Assembly (NCBI GenBank): GCA_900315775.1
Contig: ONAJ01000001.1
Coordinates: forward strand, 1-64,000
DNA: 64,000 nt
DNA from: an uncultured Prevotella sp.
GTDB taxonomy: Bacteria; Bacteroidota; Bacteroidia; Bacteroidales; Bacteroidaceae
Reading direction: 5' to 3'
Shown here: positions 43,322-51,823 of the stretch, in pieces
Position numbering within the stretch: the first letter of the stretch is position 1
How the letters are laid out: every line of letters begins with the position of its first letter
Notes under the pieces: generated by a model
Told to the model about the DNA's origin: nothing
The model's input: the letters and a program-made list of their open reading frames with translations, nothing else
The model's database searches: none
Translations under genes and position numbers: made by a program

Positions 43322-43912
43322 TTATTTCTTTTCTTCTTTTGCAGCCTTTGAGGGCTTGTAAGCCTTGTTGAGACCAGCGATGACGTCGTTGGTGATGTCG
43401 TAAGACTTGTCAGCATAAAGGATGTTATCGCCCTGCTTTGTGAGGATGAGGGTGTATTTCTTTGCCTTGTTATACTGAGCGAGGTAGTGGTTGAGACTGT
43501 CGCGAAGAGCTACGTTGAACTTCTCCGTCTCTGCCTGGAACTCTGCGCCAAGACGCTGCTGGAGGTTCTGGAGGTCGCTCTGCTGCTTCTGCAGACTTGC
43601 CTGAACAGCCTCTGCCTGCTGCTGGGTGTACTTGTTGTTCTGAACATCCTGCTGGAACTTCATTGCTGCAGCCTGCAGACTCTGTCCCTTCTGGTTAAGA
43701 GTGTTCTGGATGTTCTGGCTCTTCTTCTCTAACAGCTCAGACTGCTCCTTGCAGAAAGTGTACTGTGTCATAAGACTGTCCACCTCAACATAAGCTATCT
43801 TAAGCTCCGTTGGTGCTGTCTGGTTAGCTGATTTCTCCTCGACCTTTGAGGCCTCGTTGTTACAAGATGCCAAAGCCATTACGGCAATAGCCAATAATAC
43901 TGTTTTCTTCAT
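43322..43912 (-). CDS. OmpH/Skp-like lipoprotein
   Basis: 196 residues. The lipobox ALASC (Cys17) follows MKKTVLLAIAVM. A long coiled coil (about 60-150, Gln-rich) ending in a beta-strand region (YTLILTKQGDNILYADKSYDITNDVIAGLN) is the Skp/OmpH layout; such proteins chaperone outer-membrane proteins in the periplasm. A lipoprotein anchor is unusual for E. coli Skp but common in Bacteroidetes. It lies 5 nt after the preceding gene's stop. Confidence 0.88.
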   Translation of the reverse strand: MKKTVLLAIAVMALASCNNEASKVEEKSANQTAPTELKIAYVEVDSLMTQYTFCKEQSELLEKKSQNIQNTLNQKGQSLQAAAMKFQQDVQNNKYTQQQAEAVQASLQKQQSDLQNLQQRLGAEFQAETEKFNVALRDSLNHYLAQYNKAKKYTLILTKQGDNILYADKSYDITNDVIAGLNKAYKPSKAAKEEKK

Positions 43913-43917
43913 TGTTC

Positions 43918-44118
43918 TTATTGTTTTAGTTTTGCTTTATTTCTTTCTTCTCTGTCTTGGTCGATGACACAATGGATGCCTCTTTCGCGCATCGCTTCGC
44001 TGTCGTGAATATGCTGTGAGGCAAATTCTCCGTTCTTTTTGAGTATCACCTTTACAAGTAGCAAGATCATTCCTATTGCTACTATTACTACGCTAAGAAT
44101 AACTGTCTGGAGAATCAT
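43918..44118 (-). CDS. Small single-pass membrane protein
   Basis: 66 residues: a membrane segment (ILQTVILSVVIVAIGMILLLVKVIL) followed by a polar, basic tail with one Cys. The ATG overlaps the dapA stop as ATGA, so translation is probably coupled. Similar tiny genes occur in Bacteroidetes; function unknown. Confidence 0.75.
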   Translation of the reverse strand: MILQTVILSVVIVAIGMILLLVKVILKKNGEFASQHIHDSEAMRERGIHCVIDQDREERNKAKLKQ

Positions 44119-45002
44119 ATTTTCAGTTCTTTAAGAAGTTCGCTGATGCGCTGAAGGGTTGTAAGACGTGTGGGAACGAGAGGCAGTCGGAGGACATTCT
44201 CGATGTATCCCATCTCGTGGAGTACTGCCTTCACGCCAGCAGGATTGCCGTCAACGAAGAGCAGACTGAAAAGGTCCGTAAACTTATGGTGTATCTTACG
44301 GGCACTCTCGAACTCGCCCTGTTGCTCCAGGCGAATCATTCGTGAGAATATTTTGGGGAGTGCATTTCCTATTACCGAGATAGCGCCGACGGCACCACAT
44401 GCCACCATAGGATAAGTCAGGGCATCGTCGCCACTAAGCACGTCGAAGTCGCGTGGTTTGTTCTTTATTATCTCGTCAACCTGTTCAAGAGAACCGCACG
44501 CCTCCTTGATGGCTACTATGTTCTTGCAGTCGCGAGCCAGACGAACCGTTGTCTCTGCCTTGAGATTTATACCTGTTCGTCCCGGAACATTGTAAAGCAC
44601 TACGGGAAGTTTCGTCGCTGCAGCAATAGCTTTGAAATGCTGGTAGAGTCCTTCCTGTGAGGGTTTGTTGTAATAAGGACAAACGCTGAGGATGCCGTCG
44701 ATGCCTTTGAAGTCGGCAGTCTTTAACTCCTCAACGACAGCTGCGGTATTGTTTCCGCCGCAACCCATAAGTATGGGGAGTCTGCCGTTATTTATCTCTA
44801 TCACAAGATTCTTGATATTCTCTTTCTCGTCGGCTGTAAGTGTCGGTGTTTCACCTGTCGTCGCCAGGATACAGAGGAAGTCGGCTCCATTATCAATCTG
44901 ATAGTGAAGCAGTCGTTTAAGTGACTCATAATCAACTTCCCCGCTGGGCGTGAAAGGTGTGACGAGTGCAATTCCTAAACCTTTGAAGATATTTCGTGCC
45001 AT
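44115..45002 (-). CDS. dapA: 4-hydroxy-tetrahydrodipicolinate synthase
   Basis: 295 residues from the ATG at 45002 (MARNIFKGLGIALVTPF). It condenses pyruvate with aspartate semialdehyde for lysine and diaminopimelate. Visible: TTGETPTLT, YYNKPSQEGLYQHF, YNVPGRTGINL, the Schiff-base Lys in VAIKEACG and the substrate loop LSGDDALTYPMVACGAVGAISV. It heads the operon with the membrane protein, OmpH-like and DPP4 genes. Confidence 0.96.
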   Translation of the reverse strand: MARNIFKGLGIALVTPFTPSGEVDYESLKRLLHYQIDNGADFLCILATTGETPTLTADEKENIKNLVIEINNGRLPILMGCGGNNTAAVVEELKTADFKGIDGILSVCPYYNKPSQEGLYQHFKAIAAATKLPVVLYNVPGRTGINLKAETTVRLARDCKNIVAIKEACGSLEQVDEIIKNKPRDFDVLSGDDALTYPMVACGAVGAISVIGNALPKIFSRMIRLEQQGEFESARKIHHKFTDLFSLLFVDGNPAGVKAVLHEMGYIENVLRLPLVPTRLTTLQRISELLKELKI

Positions 45003-45023
45003 AATTTTATCCTTAATCCGGTG

Positions 45024-45031
45024 CAAAGGTA
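45024..45031 (-). promoter_or_regulatory. -7 box for the dapA operon
   Basis: TACCTTTG on the minus strand, 21 nt upstream of the dapA ATG. No -33 box is clear. Confidence 0.6.
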
Positions 45032-45043
45032 ATAAAAAAAAAT

Positions 45044-45775
45044 CTAATACTTCACATTTTCCAAGAAAAGTGCATGTGCCGGCATACTCTCGCCAGCATC
45101 GGAGCGTTTCTTACCTTCGATAATCTTGCGGAAATCGTCAAGAGTTATCTTCGCTCTGCCAACGTCAACAAGTGTTCCCACAACGGCTCGTACCATATTC
45201 CTGAGGAAGCGGTTTGCCGTAATGCGGAAGTACCATTGGTCGTCGGCGACCTGTATCCATCGGGCTTCGGTAACATTGCAGAGTGTTGTCTTGACGTCGG
45301 AATGGCTCTTGCAGAACGCTCCGAAGTCGCTGGTGTTAAGCAATATAGCTGCCGCCTCGTTCATCTTGTTGAAGTCGAGGTCGTAGTGGGTCTCAAGACT
45401 ATAATGACAAAGGAAAGGATTTTTCCTGGTGTGAATATAATAGTGATATGTCCTCTCCGTAGCGCTGAACCTTGCATGCAAATCGTCTGCAACGCCCTCG
45501 ATGCTTAATATCGAGATGTCCTTGGGGAGTATTCTGTTTAATTTGTATGCTGTCTGTTTGGTGTCGAGTTCCTCAGCGAAGTCGAAGTGGGCTGCCATCC
45601 TGCGTGCATGAACACCGGTATCGGTCCTTCCTGCTCCCACAACTTCAATGTCGGTACGCAAAAGTGTGGAAAGAGCCTTCTGTAATTCTTCTTGAACGGA
45701 AGTGCTGTGGGGCTGTATTTGCCAGCCGTGATAAGCGGTGCCGTCGTAAGCGAGGAATATCATGTAACGTTTCAT
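45044..45775 (-). CDS. truA: tRNA pseudouridine synthase A
   Basis: 243 residues from the ATG at 45775 (MKRYMIFLAYDGTAYHGWQIQ), the usual TruA start. It makes pseudouridine at positions 38-40 of tRNA. The catalytic Asp is in GAGRTDTGVHA; also RNPFLCHYSLETHYDLDFNKMN, HSDVKTTLCNVTEARW and FRITANRFLRNMVRAVVGTLV. The ATG is 5 nt after a -7 box at 45781, so the mRNA is probably near leaderless. Confidence 0.95.
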   Translation of the reverse strand: MKRYMIFLAYDGTAYHGWQIQPHSTSVQEELQKALSTLLRTDIEVVGAGRTDTGVHARRMAAHFDFAEELDTKQTAYKLNRILPKDISILSIEGVADDLHARFSATERTYHYYIHTRKNPFLCHYSLETHYDLDFNKMNEAAAILLNTSDFGAFCKSHSDVKTTLCNVTEARWIQVADDQWYFRITANRFLRNMVRAVVGTLVDVGRAKITLDDFRKIIEGKKRSDAGESMPAHALFLENVKY

Positions 45776-45780
45776 GGCTG

Positions 45781-45788
45781 CAAATTTA
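45781..45788 (-). promoter_or_regulatory. -7 box for truA, near leaderless
   Basis: TAAATTTG on the minus strand, 5 nt before the ATG; TTG lies about 18 nt upstream. Confidence 0.58.
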
Positions 45789-45837
45789 CAAAAAAATCTC
45801 AATTCTCAATTCTCTATTTCCTAAAAACTCAAATAAA

Positions 45838-45869
45838 TTTGGTTTTTCGCTCGCTTAATTGTATCTTTG
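45838..45869 (+). promoter_or_regulatory. Bacteroidetes promoter for the ferredoxin gene
   Basis: TTTG (45838-45841), 20 nt, TATCTTTG (45862-45869). The ATG at 45875 comes 5 nt later, so the mRNA is probably near leaderless. Confidence 0.78.
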
Positions 45870-45874
45870 CACCC

Positions 45875-46657
45875 ATGATATTCTATTTGTCAGGAACAGG
45901 GAATACTCTGTGGGCTGCAAAAACCATAGCAGACACCGTTGGTGAACGACTCATCAGCGTTGCAGAGATTATCGATTCGGAGTGTCATTTTACTGTTGAG
46001 GAAGACGAACGCATTGGTTTCTGCTTCCCAGTACACGGATGGCGCCCCCCTATCCTGTTCAGACGATTTGTCAACAAGCTGAAACTTTCTAACGCAGAGG
46101 GGCATTTCTGCTGGGCACTATGTACCGCCGGTGACGATGCTGGTCAGACGATGGACTATCTTAACGAAGACTTGCAACGCAACGGACTGCCAAAAGCAAC
46201 GAGCACGTTCTCGCTGCAGATGCCCGAAAGCTATATTGCGCTGCCTTTTATGGATGTTGACAAACCTGAGAAGGAATGGGCAAAGATACGTTCGGCAAAA
46301 GAACAGATAAAGGAATTTATACCTCTTATTGAGGAACGCAAGGAAAATGTAAATATTGTTGACACAGGCAACTGGGTGTGGGCAAAGAGTAAACTCATTG
46401 GCGGTTTCTTCGTTCACAACCTCATAACAGACAAGCCGTTCCACGTTGACGAAGACCGCTGCATACAATGTGGTCTTTGCGCAAGTGTGTGTCCTGTTGA
46501 CGACATTATTGGCGGTGAAGGAAAGAACCCGTCGTGGAAACATAACGGTAAGTGCATGTCGTGCTTTAACTGCTACCACCACTGCCCCACTCACGCTATA
46601 GAATACGGACGAAGGACACACAGCAAGGGACAATACTATTTTAAAGACGTAAAATAA
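45875..46657 (+). CDS. EFR1-family flavodoxin-ferredoxin protein
   Basis: 260 residues from the ATG at 45875; an upstream in-frame extension overlaps truA. The N-terminal flavodoxin-like half opens MIFYLSGTGNTLWAAK. Two 4Fe-4S motifs lie near the C-terminus: CIQCGLCASVCP and CMSCFNCYHHCP. EFR1 proteins carry electrons between unknown partners in anaerobes. It precedes the M6 protease gene by 13 nt. Confidence 0.9.
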   Translation: MIFYLSGTGNTLWAAKTIADTVGERLISVAEIIDSECHFTVEEDERIGFCFPVHGWRPPILFRRFVNKLKLSNAEGHFCWALCTAGDDAGQTMDYLNEDLQRNGLPKATSTFSLQMPESYIALPFMDVDKPEKEWAKIRSAKEQIKEFIPLIEERKENVNIVDTGNWVWAKSKLIGGFFVHNLITDKPFHVDEDRCIQCGLCASVCPVDDIIGGEGKNPSWKHNGKCMSCFNCYHHCPTHAIEYGRRTHSKGQYYFKDVK

Positions 46658-46670
46658 AAACACAAAGAAT

Positions 46671-48479
46671 ATGATTAGAAGAAGTTTTATTACACTATTG
46701 ACACTCGCTACTACAGTATGCTCATGGGGCGCAAAGGCTGACCCCACACCTTACACCCTCGTTCAGGAGGATGGTAAGAAACTTACTGTGGTACTTCACG
46801 GCGATGAGCATTTCAACTATGTTACCACAACCGACGGTGTACTGCTCGTAGAGAACGGCAAGAGCTACTACATTGCAGACATCCTCAGCGATGGAAGTAT
46901 CAGACATTCTGACGTGCTGGCTCATAATGCGGGACAGCGCACAGCAAAGGAACTGGAAGCTATAGGTCGTCAGGACCGCACAAAGTTTGACCGCTACGCT
47001 CAGCGTGTAAGGGCTGGCATACTTCGAGAACCAGTAAAGGATGACCCTACTTACTTCCCACATATTGGTGAACCAAAGTCGCTGGTTATCCTGGCCGACT
47101 TCACCGACGAGAAGTTTAAGAATTCCGATGAAGTAACAAAAGCAGTATTCGAAGAGTACCTTAACAACATGACGGCATTCGGTAGCGGTAATTCCCGTGT
47201 GAATTTCCCTGATGTAGGCGATGAAACTCTCAACTATAACTACGGAGCGGTAAGACGCTACTTCTCTGATGTAAGCTACGGAGCCTTCCAACCTCAGTTT
47301 GTTGTAGGTGCCGTTGTTCACCTGGATCATGAAATGGTTTACTACGGAGAAGGAAAGAACGACCGTATGGATCGCTTCGTTCCTGAGGTGGTACAGAAGG
47401 CTTACGACCAGGGTGTTGACTTCTCGCAGTTCGACAGCAACAACGATGGTAAGGTGGATTTGGTACAGATTATCTATGCTGGATTTAGCGCCTCTATTGC
47501 CGGCAACTCTGTTGACTGTATATGGCCTAAGAGTAGCACTATAAATGGTGGCACCTTCAACGGCAAACAGGTATATCGCTACGCTGTATCGGCAGAGCTT
47601 AACGGCAATCCGGAGTTCACAGAGAAGGAATGGGATGGTATAAAGCGCATCAATGGTATCGGAGTGTTCTGTCACGAGATGTCGCACACCATGGGACTCC
47701 CCGACATCTATCCTACATCATCGACGGCACAGCAGGCTTACAACCCCTCTATGGAGATGTGGGACATCATGGATGGTGGCGAATACCTCTACAATGGATG
47801 GTGCCCGTCAGCTTATACCGCATGGGAGCGTGAAGCTTTCGGATGGATGGAGATAGAGACATTGACGGAGAAAGGTACTATAACCTTGAGGAACATCGAC
47901 AAGAAATTCGATGACGGCGAGTATGGTAAGGCATACCGCATTCTTAACGATGCCGACGAGACTGGACACGAATACTTTATTATTCAGAATATACGTCGTA
48001 ACGGATGGAACTGGAAACAATATGGACGCGGAATGTTGATGTGCCACGTTGACTACGACGAAAACCGTTTCTCGTTGTCCAGCAACAGCGTAAACAACGA
48101 AGTTGGACACCCAAGAATGACAGTAGTTCCCGCTGCCGGAGAATATATCAGCTCTTACGACAAGAGTCACACTTCAGAAGAATATACTGCAAGTATGGGT
48201 ACACAGACATTCCCAGGAACAAAGAATATTACCGAAATCCTTGAAGTTCCTGTATATACTGGCGGAACAATGAACAAACCGTTCTACAACATTACAGAGG
48301 ATACAGCAACAGGACTTGTTACTTTCGACTTCCTTGAGAAGTCTGAACCTGTTGACGGAATAACTCTGGTAAACAATGAAAAGACTAACAACAAAGACTA
48401 CTATACCCTCGATGGACGCAAGGTTATGAACCCGACAAAGGGCATCTACATCAAGAACGGAAAGAAAATTATAAAATAA
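46671..48479 (+). CDS. Secreted M6 family metalloprotease
   Basis: 602 residues with a signal peptide (MIRRSFITLLTLATTVCSWGAKA). An N-terminal propeptide (about 24-115) is followed by the M6 catalytic domain; the zinc motif HEMSHTMGLPD lies at about 335 and the downstream DIMDGGEYLYNGWCPSAYTAWERE is typical of M6 enzymes (immune inhibitor A-like). The last 25 residues, YYTLDGRKV...GIYIKNGKKIIK, form a short tail like Type IX secretion cargo. It is 1 nt upstream of the C69 gene, suggesting joint use in peptide degradation. Confidence 0.9.
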   Translation: MIRRSFITLLTLATTVCSWGAKADPTPYTLVQEDGKKLTVVLHGDEHFNYVTTTDGVLLVENGKSYYIADILSDGSIRHSDVLAHNAGQRTAKELEAIGRQDRTKFDRYAQRVRAGILREPVKDDPTYFPHIGEPKSLVILADFTDEKFKNSDEVTKAVFEEYLNNMTAFGSGNSRVNFPDVGDETLNYNYGAVRRYFSDVSYGAFQPQFVVGAVVHLDHEMVYYGEGKNDRMDRFVPEVVQKAYDQGVDFSQFDSNNDGKVDLVQIIYAGFSASIAGNSVDCIWPKSSTINGGTFNGKQVYRYAVSAELNGNPEFTEKEWDGIKRINGIGVFCHEMSHTMGLPDIYPTSSTAQQAYNPSMEMWDIMDGGEYLYNGWCPSAYTAWEREAFGWMEIETLTEKGTITLRNIDKKFDDGEYGKAYRILNDADETGHEYFIIQNIRRNGWNWKQYGRGMLMCHVDYDENRFSLSSNSVNNEVGHPRMTVVPAAGEYISSYDKSHTSEEYTASMGTQTFPGTKNITEILEVPVYTGGTMNKPFYNITEDTATGLVTFDFLEKSEPVDGITLVNNEKTNNKDYYTLDGRKVMNPTKGIYIKNGKKIIK

Positions 48480-48480
48480 A

Positions 48481-50127
48481 ATGAAAAAGCTATTCGTACT
48501 TTTATTTATATCGTGTGCAGGCTACGCTTCAGCCTGCACAAACTTCATTGTCGGCAAAAATGCAAGTGCCGACGGCTCAGTATTCTGCACATATGGTGCT
48601 GACAGTTATGGTCTTTATGCTCACCTGCGTCATTATCCTGCAGGAACTCACGCAAAGGGTGAAGTTGTAAAGATTTATGATTATGATACCAATGTGTGTC
48701 ACGGAGAGATTCCCCAGGCTCCAGTAACTTATAACGTCGTAGGAAACATCAACGAATATCAGGTGTCTATCGGAGAAACCACATTCGGCGGACGCGAGGA
48801 AATGGTTGACACGACAGGTATCATAGACTACGGAAGTCTTATGTATATTACTCTTCAGCGCTCTAAATCAGCACGTGAAGCAATAAGCGTAATGACCTCA
48901 TTAGTAGAAAAGTATGGATATTGCTCAGAGGGAGAAACGTTTACTATTTGCGACCCTAACGAAGCATGGATTATGGATATGATGGGAGCTCCTGGCAGCA
49001 AGCCTGGCGTTGTGTGGGTGGCCATAAGAATTCCTGACGATGCCATCTGTGCTCATGCTAACCAGAGTCGTATTACAACGTTCAACCAGAAGGACAAAGA
49101 GAATGTTCTTTATTCTAAGAATGTAATAAAATATGCTCGTCAGAAGGGGTGGTTCAACGGTAAGGACAGCGAGTTCTCTTTCAATGCTGCCTATGCCGCT
49201 CCCGACTTCTTAGGTCGTCGTGTTTGTGAGGCACGTGTATGGAGTTTCTTCAGACACTTCTCAAACGATATGGACCGCTACCTGCCTTATGTTGAAGGCA
49301 AGGGAGAATATACCGAAGCGATGCCTCTGTGGATTATCCCTAACAGAAAGCTTACCCTCCAGGATGTTCAGGAGTGTATGCGCGACCACTTTGAAGGTAC
49401 TCCTTTCTCTTTGGACAGCGATATGGGTCAGGGTATCTGGGAGATGCCTTATCGCCCTACTCCACTATATTTTAAGGTAGATGGCAAAAAATACTTCAAT
49501 GAACGTCCTACATCTACGCAACAGACAGGTTTTACTTATGTTGCACAGTTGCGTTCTTTCTTGCCTCGTGAGGTTGGTGGAGTGCTATGGTTCGGCAACG
49601 ACGATAGCAACATGATTGCCTATACACCTATATATTGTTGTTCTACACGAGTGCCAGAATGTTATGATGCTCCTGGTGCTGATGCAGTTACGTTCTCGGA
49701 CAAGAGCGCTTTCTGGGTATGCAACTGGGTGAGCAATATGGTTTATCCACGCTATTCTATGCTCTTCCCTTCGCTCCGTGAAGTTCGCGACTCTCTTGAG
49801 CGCAGATATTTCAGTCTGCAGCAAGCTGTAGAACGCAAAGCAATACGTCTTCTCGCAGAAAGTAACGATGGTTCGGGAGTTGAGTTCCTTACACAGTACA
49901 GCGTAGATAAGGCTCAGGATATGCTCGAGTGTTGGCGTAACCTCGCGACATATCTTATTGTAAAATATAACGATATGGCTGTAAAGCCAGAGAAAAACGG
50001 TAAGTTCCAGCGTACTCCCGAAGGACTCGGAGCTGACGTTGTTCGTCCTGGTTATTCAGAGAAAGTAGCTCGAGAGTTGATAAAACAGACTGGCGACCGC
50101 TACGCTATGCCAGAAGAGAAGAAATGA
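48481..50127 (+). CDS. C69 family dipeptidase (PepD-like)
   Basis: 548 residues. After the signal MKKLFVLLFISCAGYASA the mature protein would begin CTNFIVGKNASADGS, with Cys as the N-terminal nucleophile, as in PepD dipeptidases. Further family blocks: YGSLMYITLQRSKSAREAI, FTICDPNEAWIMDM and HANQSRITTF. It would split dipeptides in the periplasm. It follows the M6 gene by 1 nt and precedes luxS by 1 nt. Confidence 0.92.
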   Translation: MKKLFVLLFISCAGYASACTNFIVGKNASADGSVFCTYGADSYGLYAHLRHYPAGTHAKGEVVKIYDYDTNVCHGEIPQAPVTYNVVGNINEYQVSIGETTFGGREEMVDTTGIIDYGSLMYITLQRSKSAREAISVMTSLVEKYGYCSEGETFTICDPNEAWIMDMMGAPGSKPGVVWVAIRIPDDAICAHANQSRITTFNQKDKENVLYSKNVIKYARQKGWFNGKDSEFSFNAAYAAPDFLGRRVCEARVWSFFRHFSNDMDRYLPYVEGKGEYTEAMPLWIIPNRKLTLQDVQECMRDHFEGTPFSLDSDMGQGIWEMPYRPTPLYFKVDGKKYFNERPTSTQQTGFTYVAQLRSFLPREVGGVLWFGNDDSNMIAYTPIYCCSTRVPECYDAPGADAVTFSDKSAFWVCNWVSNMVYPRYSMLFPSLREVRDSLERRYFSLQQAVERKAIRLLAESNDGSGVEFLTQYSVDKAQDMLECWRNLATYLIVKYNDMAVKPEKNGKFQRTPEGLGADVVRPGYSEKVARELIKQTGDRYAMPEEKK

Positions 50128-50128
50128 T

Positions 50129-50623
50129 ATGGAAGTAATACAAAGTTTTACCATAGACCACACGAAGTTGAAGCCAGGCATATATGTGTCAAGGCGCGAC
50201 AAGGGTTTTACCACTTATGACCTTCGCATTACGGAACCGAATAAAGAGCCTGCTGTGGCTCCTGCCGCCATTCATAGTCTGGAACACATGATGGCAACAT
50301 GGTTCCGTAACTCAAGAGTCAAGGACGACGTGGTGTATGTTGGCCCTATGGGTTGTCTGACGGGGATGTATATAATAATGACTGGCGAGTACTCTGTAGA
50401 GGATATGCGACAGCTTACCATAGAATGTCTGGAGTGGATAATTACCCAGGACAAAGTACCCGCAACGGAACCTCAGACATGTGGTAACTACCTGCTTCAC
50501 GACCTGCCGATGTGCAAATGGGAATGCCGCAGATATTTAGACCGATTAAAGAACGACTTCCATAGTGAATACGAGAAACTGCAGGTTGTATTAGGTGACG
50601 GAAAGGTATTTGCAGATGCATAA
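50129..50623 (+). CDS. luxS: S-ribosylhomocysteine lyase
   Basis: 164 residues. It cleaves S-ribosylhomocysteine to homocysteine and the precursor of autoinducer-2. The motifs are intact: HTKLKPGIYVSRRDKG, zinc site HSLEHMMATW, GPMGCLTGMY and TCGNYLLHD (third zinc ligand Cys). Start at ATG 50129. It lies in the M6-C69-luxS-CDF row. Confidence 0.97.
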   Translation: MEVIQSFTIDHTKLKPGIYVSRRDKGFTTYDLRITEPNKEPAVAPAAIHSLEHMMATWFRNSRVKDDVVYVGPMGCLTGMYIIMTGEYSVEDMRQLTIECLEWIITQDKVPATEPQTCGNYLLHDLPMCKWECRRYLDRLKNDFHSEYEKLQVVLGDGKVFADA

Positions 50624-50650
50624 AAAGATTGTATAACGACAAGACAAAGT

Positions 50651-51754
50651 ATGGATCGTAGTAAAGAGATAATACGTACCAGTTGGATAGGTATTATTAC
50701 AAACGTATTGTTGGCAGGATTTAAGGCAGCAGTAGGCATTGTTGCCGGTTCGGTGGCCGTCGTGATGGATGCCGTAAATAACTTGAGTGATGCCCTGTCA
50801 AGTGTCATCACCATAGTAGGAACAAAACTTTCGCAACGTCCTGCCGACCAGAAACATCCTTTCGGTTTCGGACGTATTGAATATTTCAGCGCTATTATAA
50901 TTGCTGTCATTGTTATTACGGCTGGTGTTACTTCGCTGATAGAGTCAGTAAAGAAAATATTTAACCCTACAGATCCGGAATACACCACCACAACACTTGT
51001 CGTCATCGCTGTAGCTATCGTTGTAAAGATAGTGCTGGGACAATTTGTGAAGCACAAAGGCGAACAGCTGAAGAGTGATGCGTTGATAGCTTCCGGTTCA
51101 GATGCTTTGTTTGATGCTATAATAACGTTGGCAACACTCATCGCAGCAGGAATTATGCTGATTTCCGGTTTGTCTCTCGACGGCATCCTGGGAACCTTAA
51201 TTTCTATTGTCATCATCAAGGCTGGTATAGAAATGCTTATATCACCCGTCAATGAGCTTTTAGGAACAAGTATTCCCGAGGAACTTACCAAACAAATAAT
51301 TAAAGAAGTATCCAGTTTCGATGGTGTACACGGAGTATATGATCTTATTTTGCACAACTATGGTCCTAATGTAAAAATAGGTTCCCTGCACATTAATGTT
51401 TACGACACAATGTCGGCACACGAAATTCACGGCTTGACACGCAAAATAACAATGTATATGATGGAGCATTATGGTATTATACTTACCATTGGCGTGTATG
51501 CCGTCGCTACAGGAAAAAATCGTCGTGCAGAACTGCAGGGGAAGGTAATACAAACCCTTGCGGAACATAAAGAGATAGTACAGGTACACGGATTCTATTT
51601 GTCAGAAAAAGAAAATCTGCTTTCGGTAGATGTAGTTCCCGACGTTACTGTCCACGATTACGAGGCACTAATAAGTAAGCTGAGGGATGAGATAAAGCCT
51701 TTGGTGCCAGATATGGATGTGGCTATCGTTGTTGACCATAATTATAGTGAATAA
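50651..51754 (+). CDS. Cation diffusion facilitator, probable Mn2+ exporter type
   Basis: 367 residues with about six transmembrane segments and a C-terminal cytoplasmic metal domain (about 210-367). HPFGFGRIEYFS is the CDF block. The transport-site residues read N43-x3-D47 in TM2 (DAVNNLSDA) and D151-x3-D155 in TM5 (SDALFDA); this Asn-Asp/Asp-Asp pattern fits manganese CDFs such as MntE rather than the His-containing zinc site. The metal assignment is inferred. It is 27 nt after luxS. Confidence 0.88.
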   Translation: MDRSKEIIRTSWIGIITNVLLAGFKAAVGIVAGSVAVVMDAVNNLSDALSSVITIVGTKLSQRPADQKHPFGFGRIEYFSAIIIAVIVITAGVTSLIESVKKIFNPTDPEYTTTTLVVIAVAIVVKIVLGQFVKHKGEQLKSDALIASGSDALFDAIITLATLIAAGIMLISGLSLDGILGTLISIVIIKAGIEMLISPVNELLGTSIPEELTKQIIKEVSSFDGVHGVYDLILHNYGPNVKIGSLHINVYDTMSAHEIHGLTRKITMYMMEHYGIILTIGVYAVATGKNRRAELQGKVIQTLAEHKEIVQVHGFYLSEKENLLSVDVVPDVTVHDYEALISKLRDEIKPLVPDMDVAIVVDHNYSE

Positions 51755-51786
51755 CTCCGGCAAGGAGTAAAAATAAAGGTGTTACA

Positions 51787-51820
51787 AACAATATAAGCAA
51801 CGTTTCTGCGTTATATTGTT
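51787..51820 (+). promoter_or_regulatory. Hairpin just before the TonB receptor start
   Basis: AACAATATAA and TTATATTGTT form a perfect 10-bp stem with a 14-nt loop; the ATG of the next gene is 3 nt away. It may terminate the upstream operon or hide the translation start. No U-run follows. Confidence 0.5.
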
Positions 51821-51823
51821 CAG

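Noticed and set aside
46722-47687. 321-residue antisense ORF over the M6 protease
   Set aside because: The protease frame has the zinc motif; the antisense frame is a shadow.
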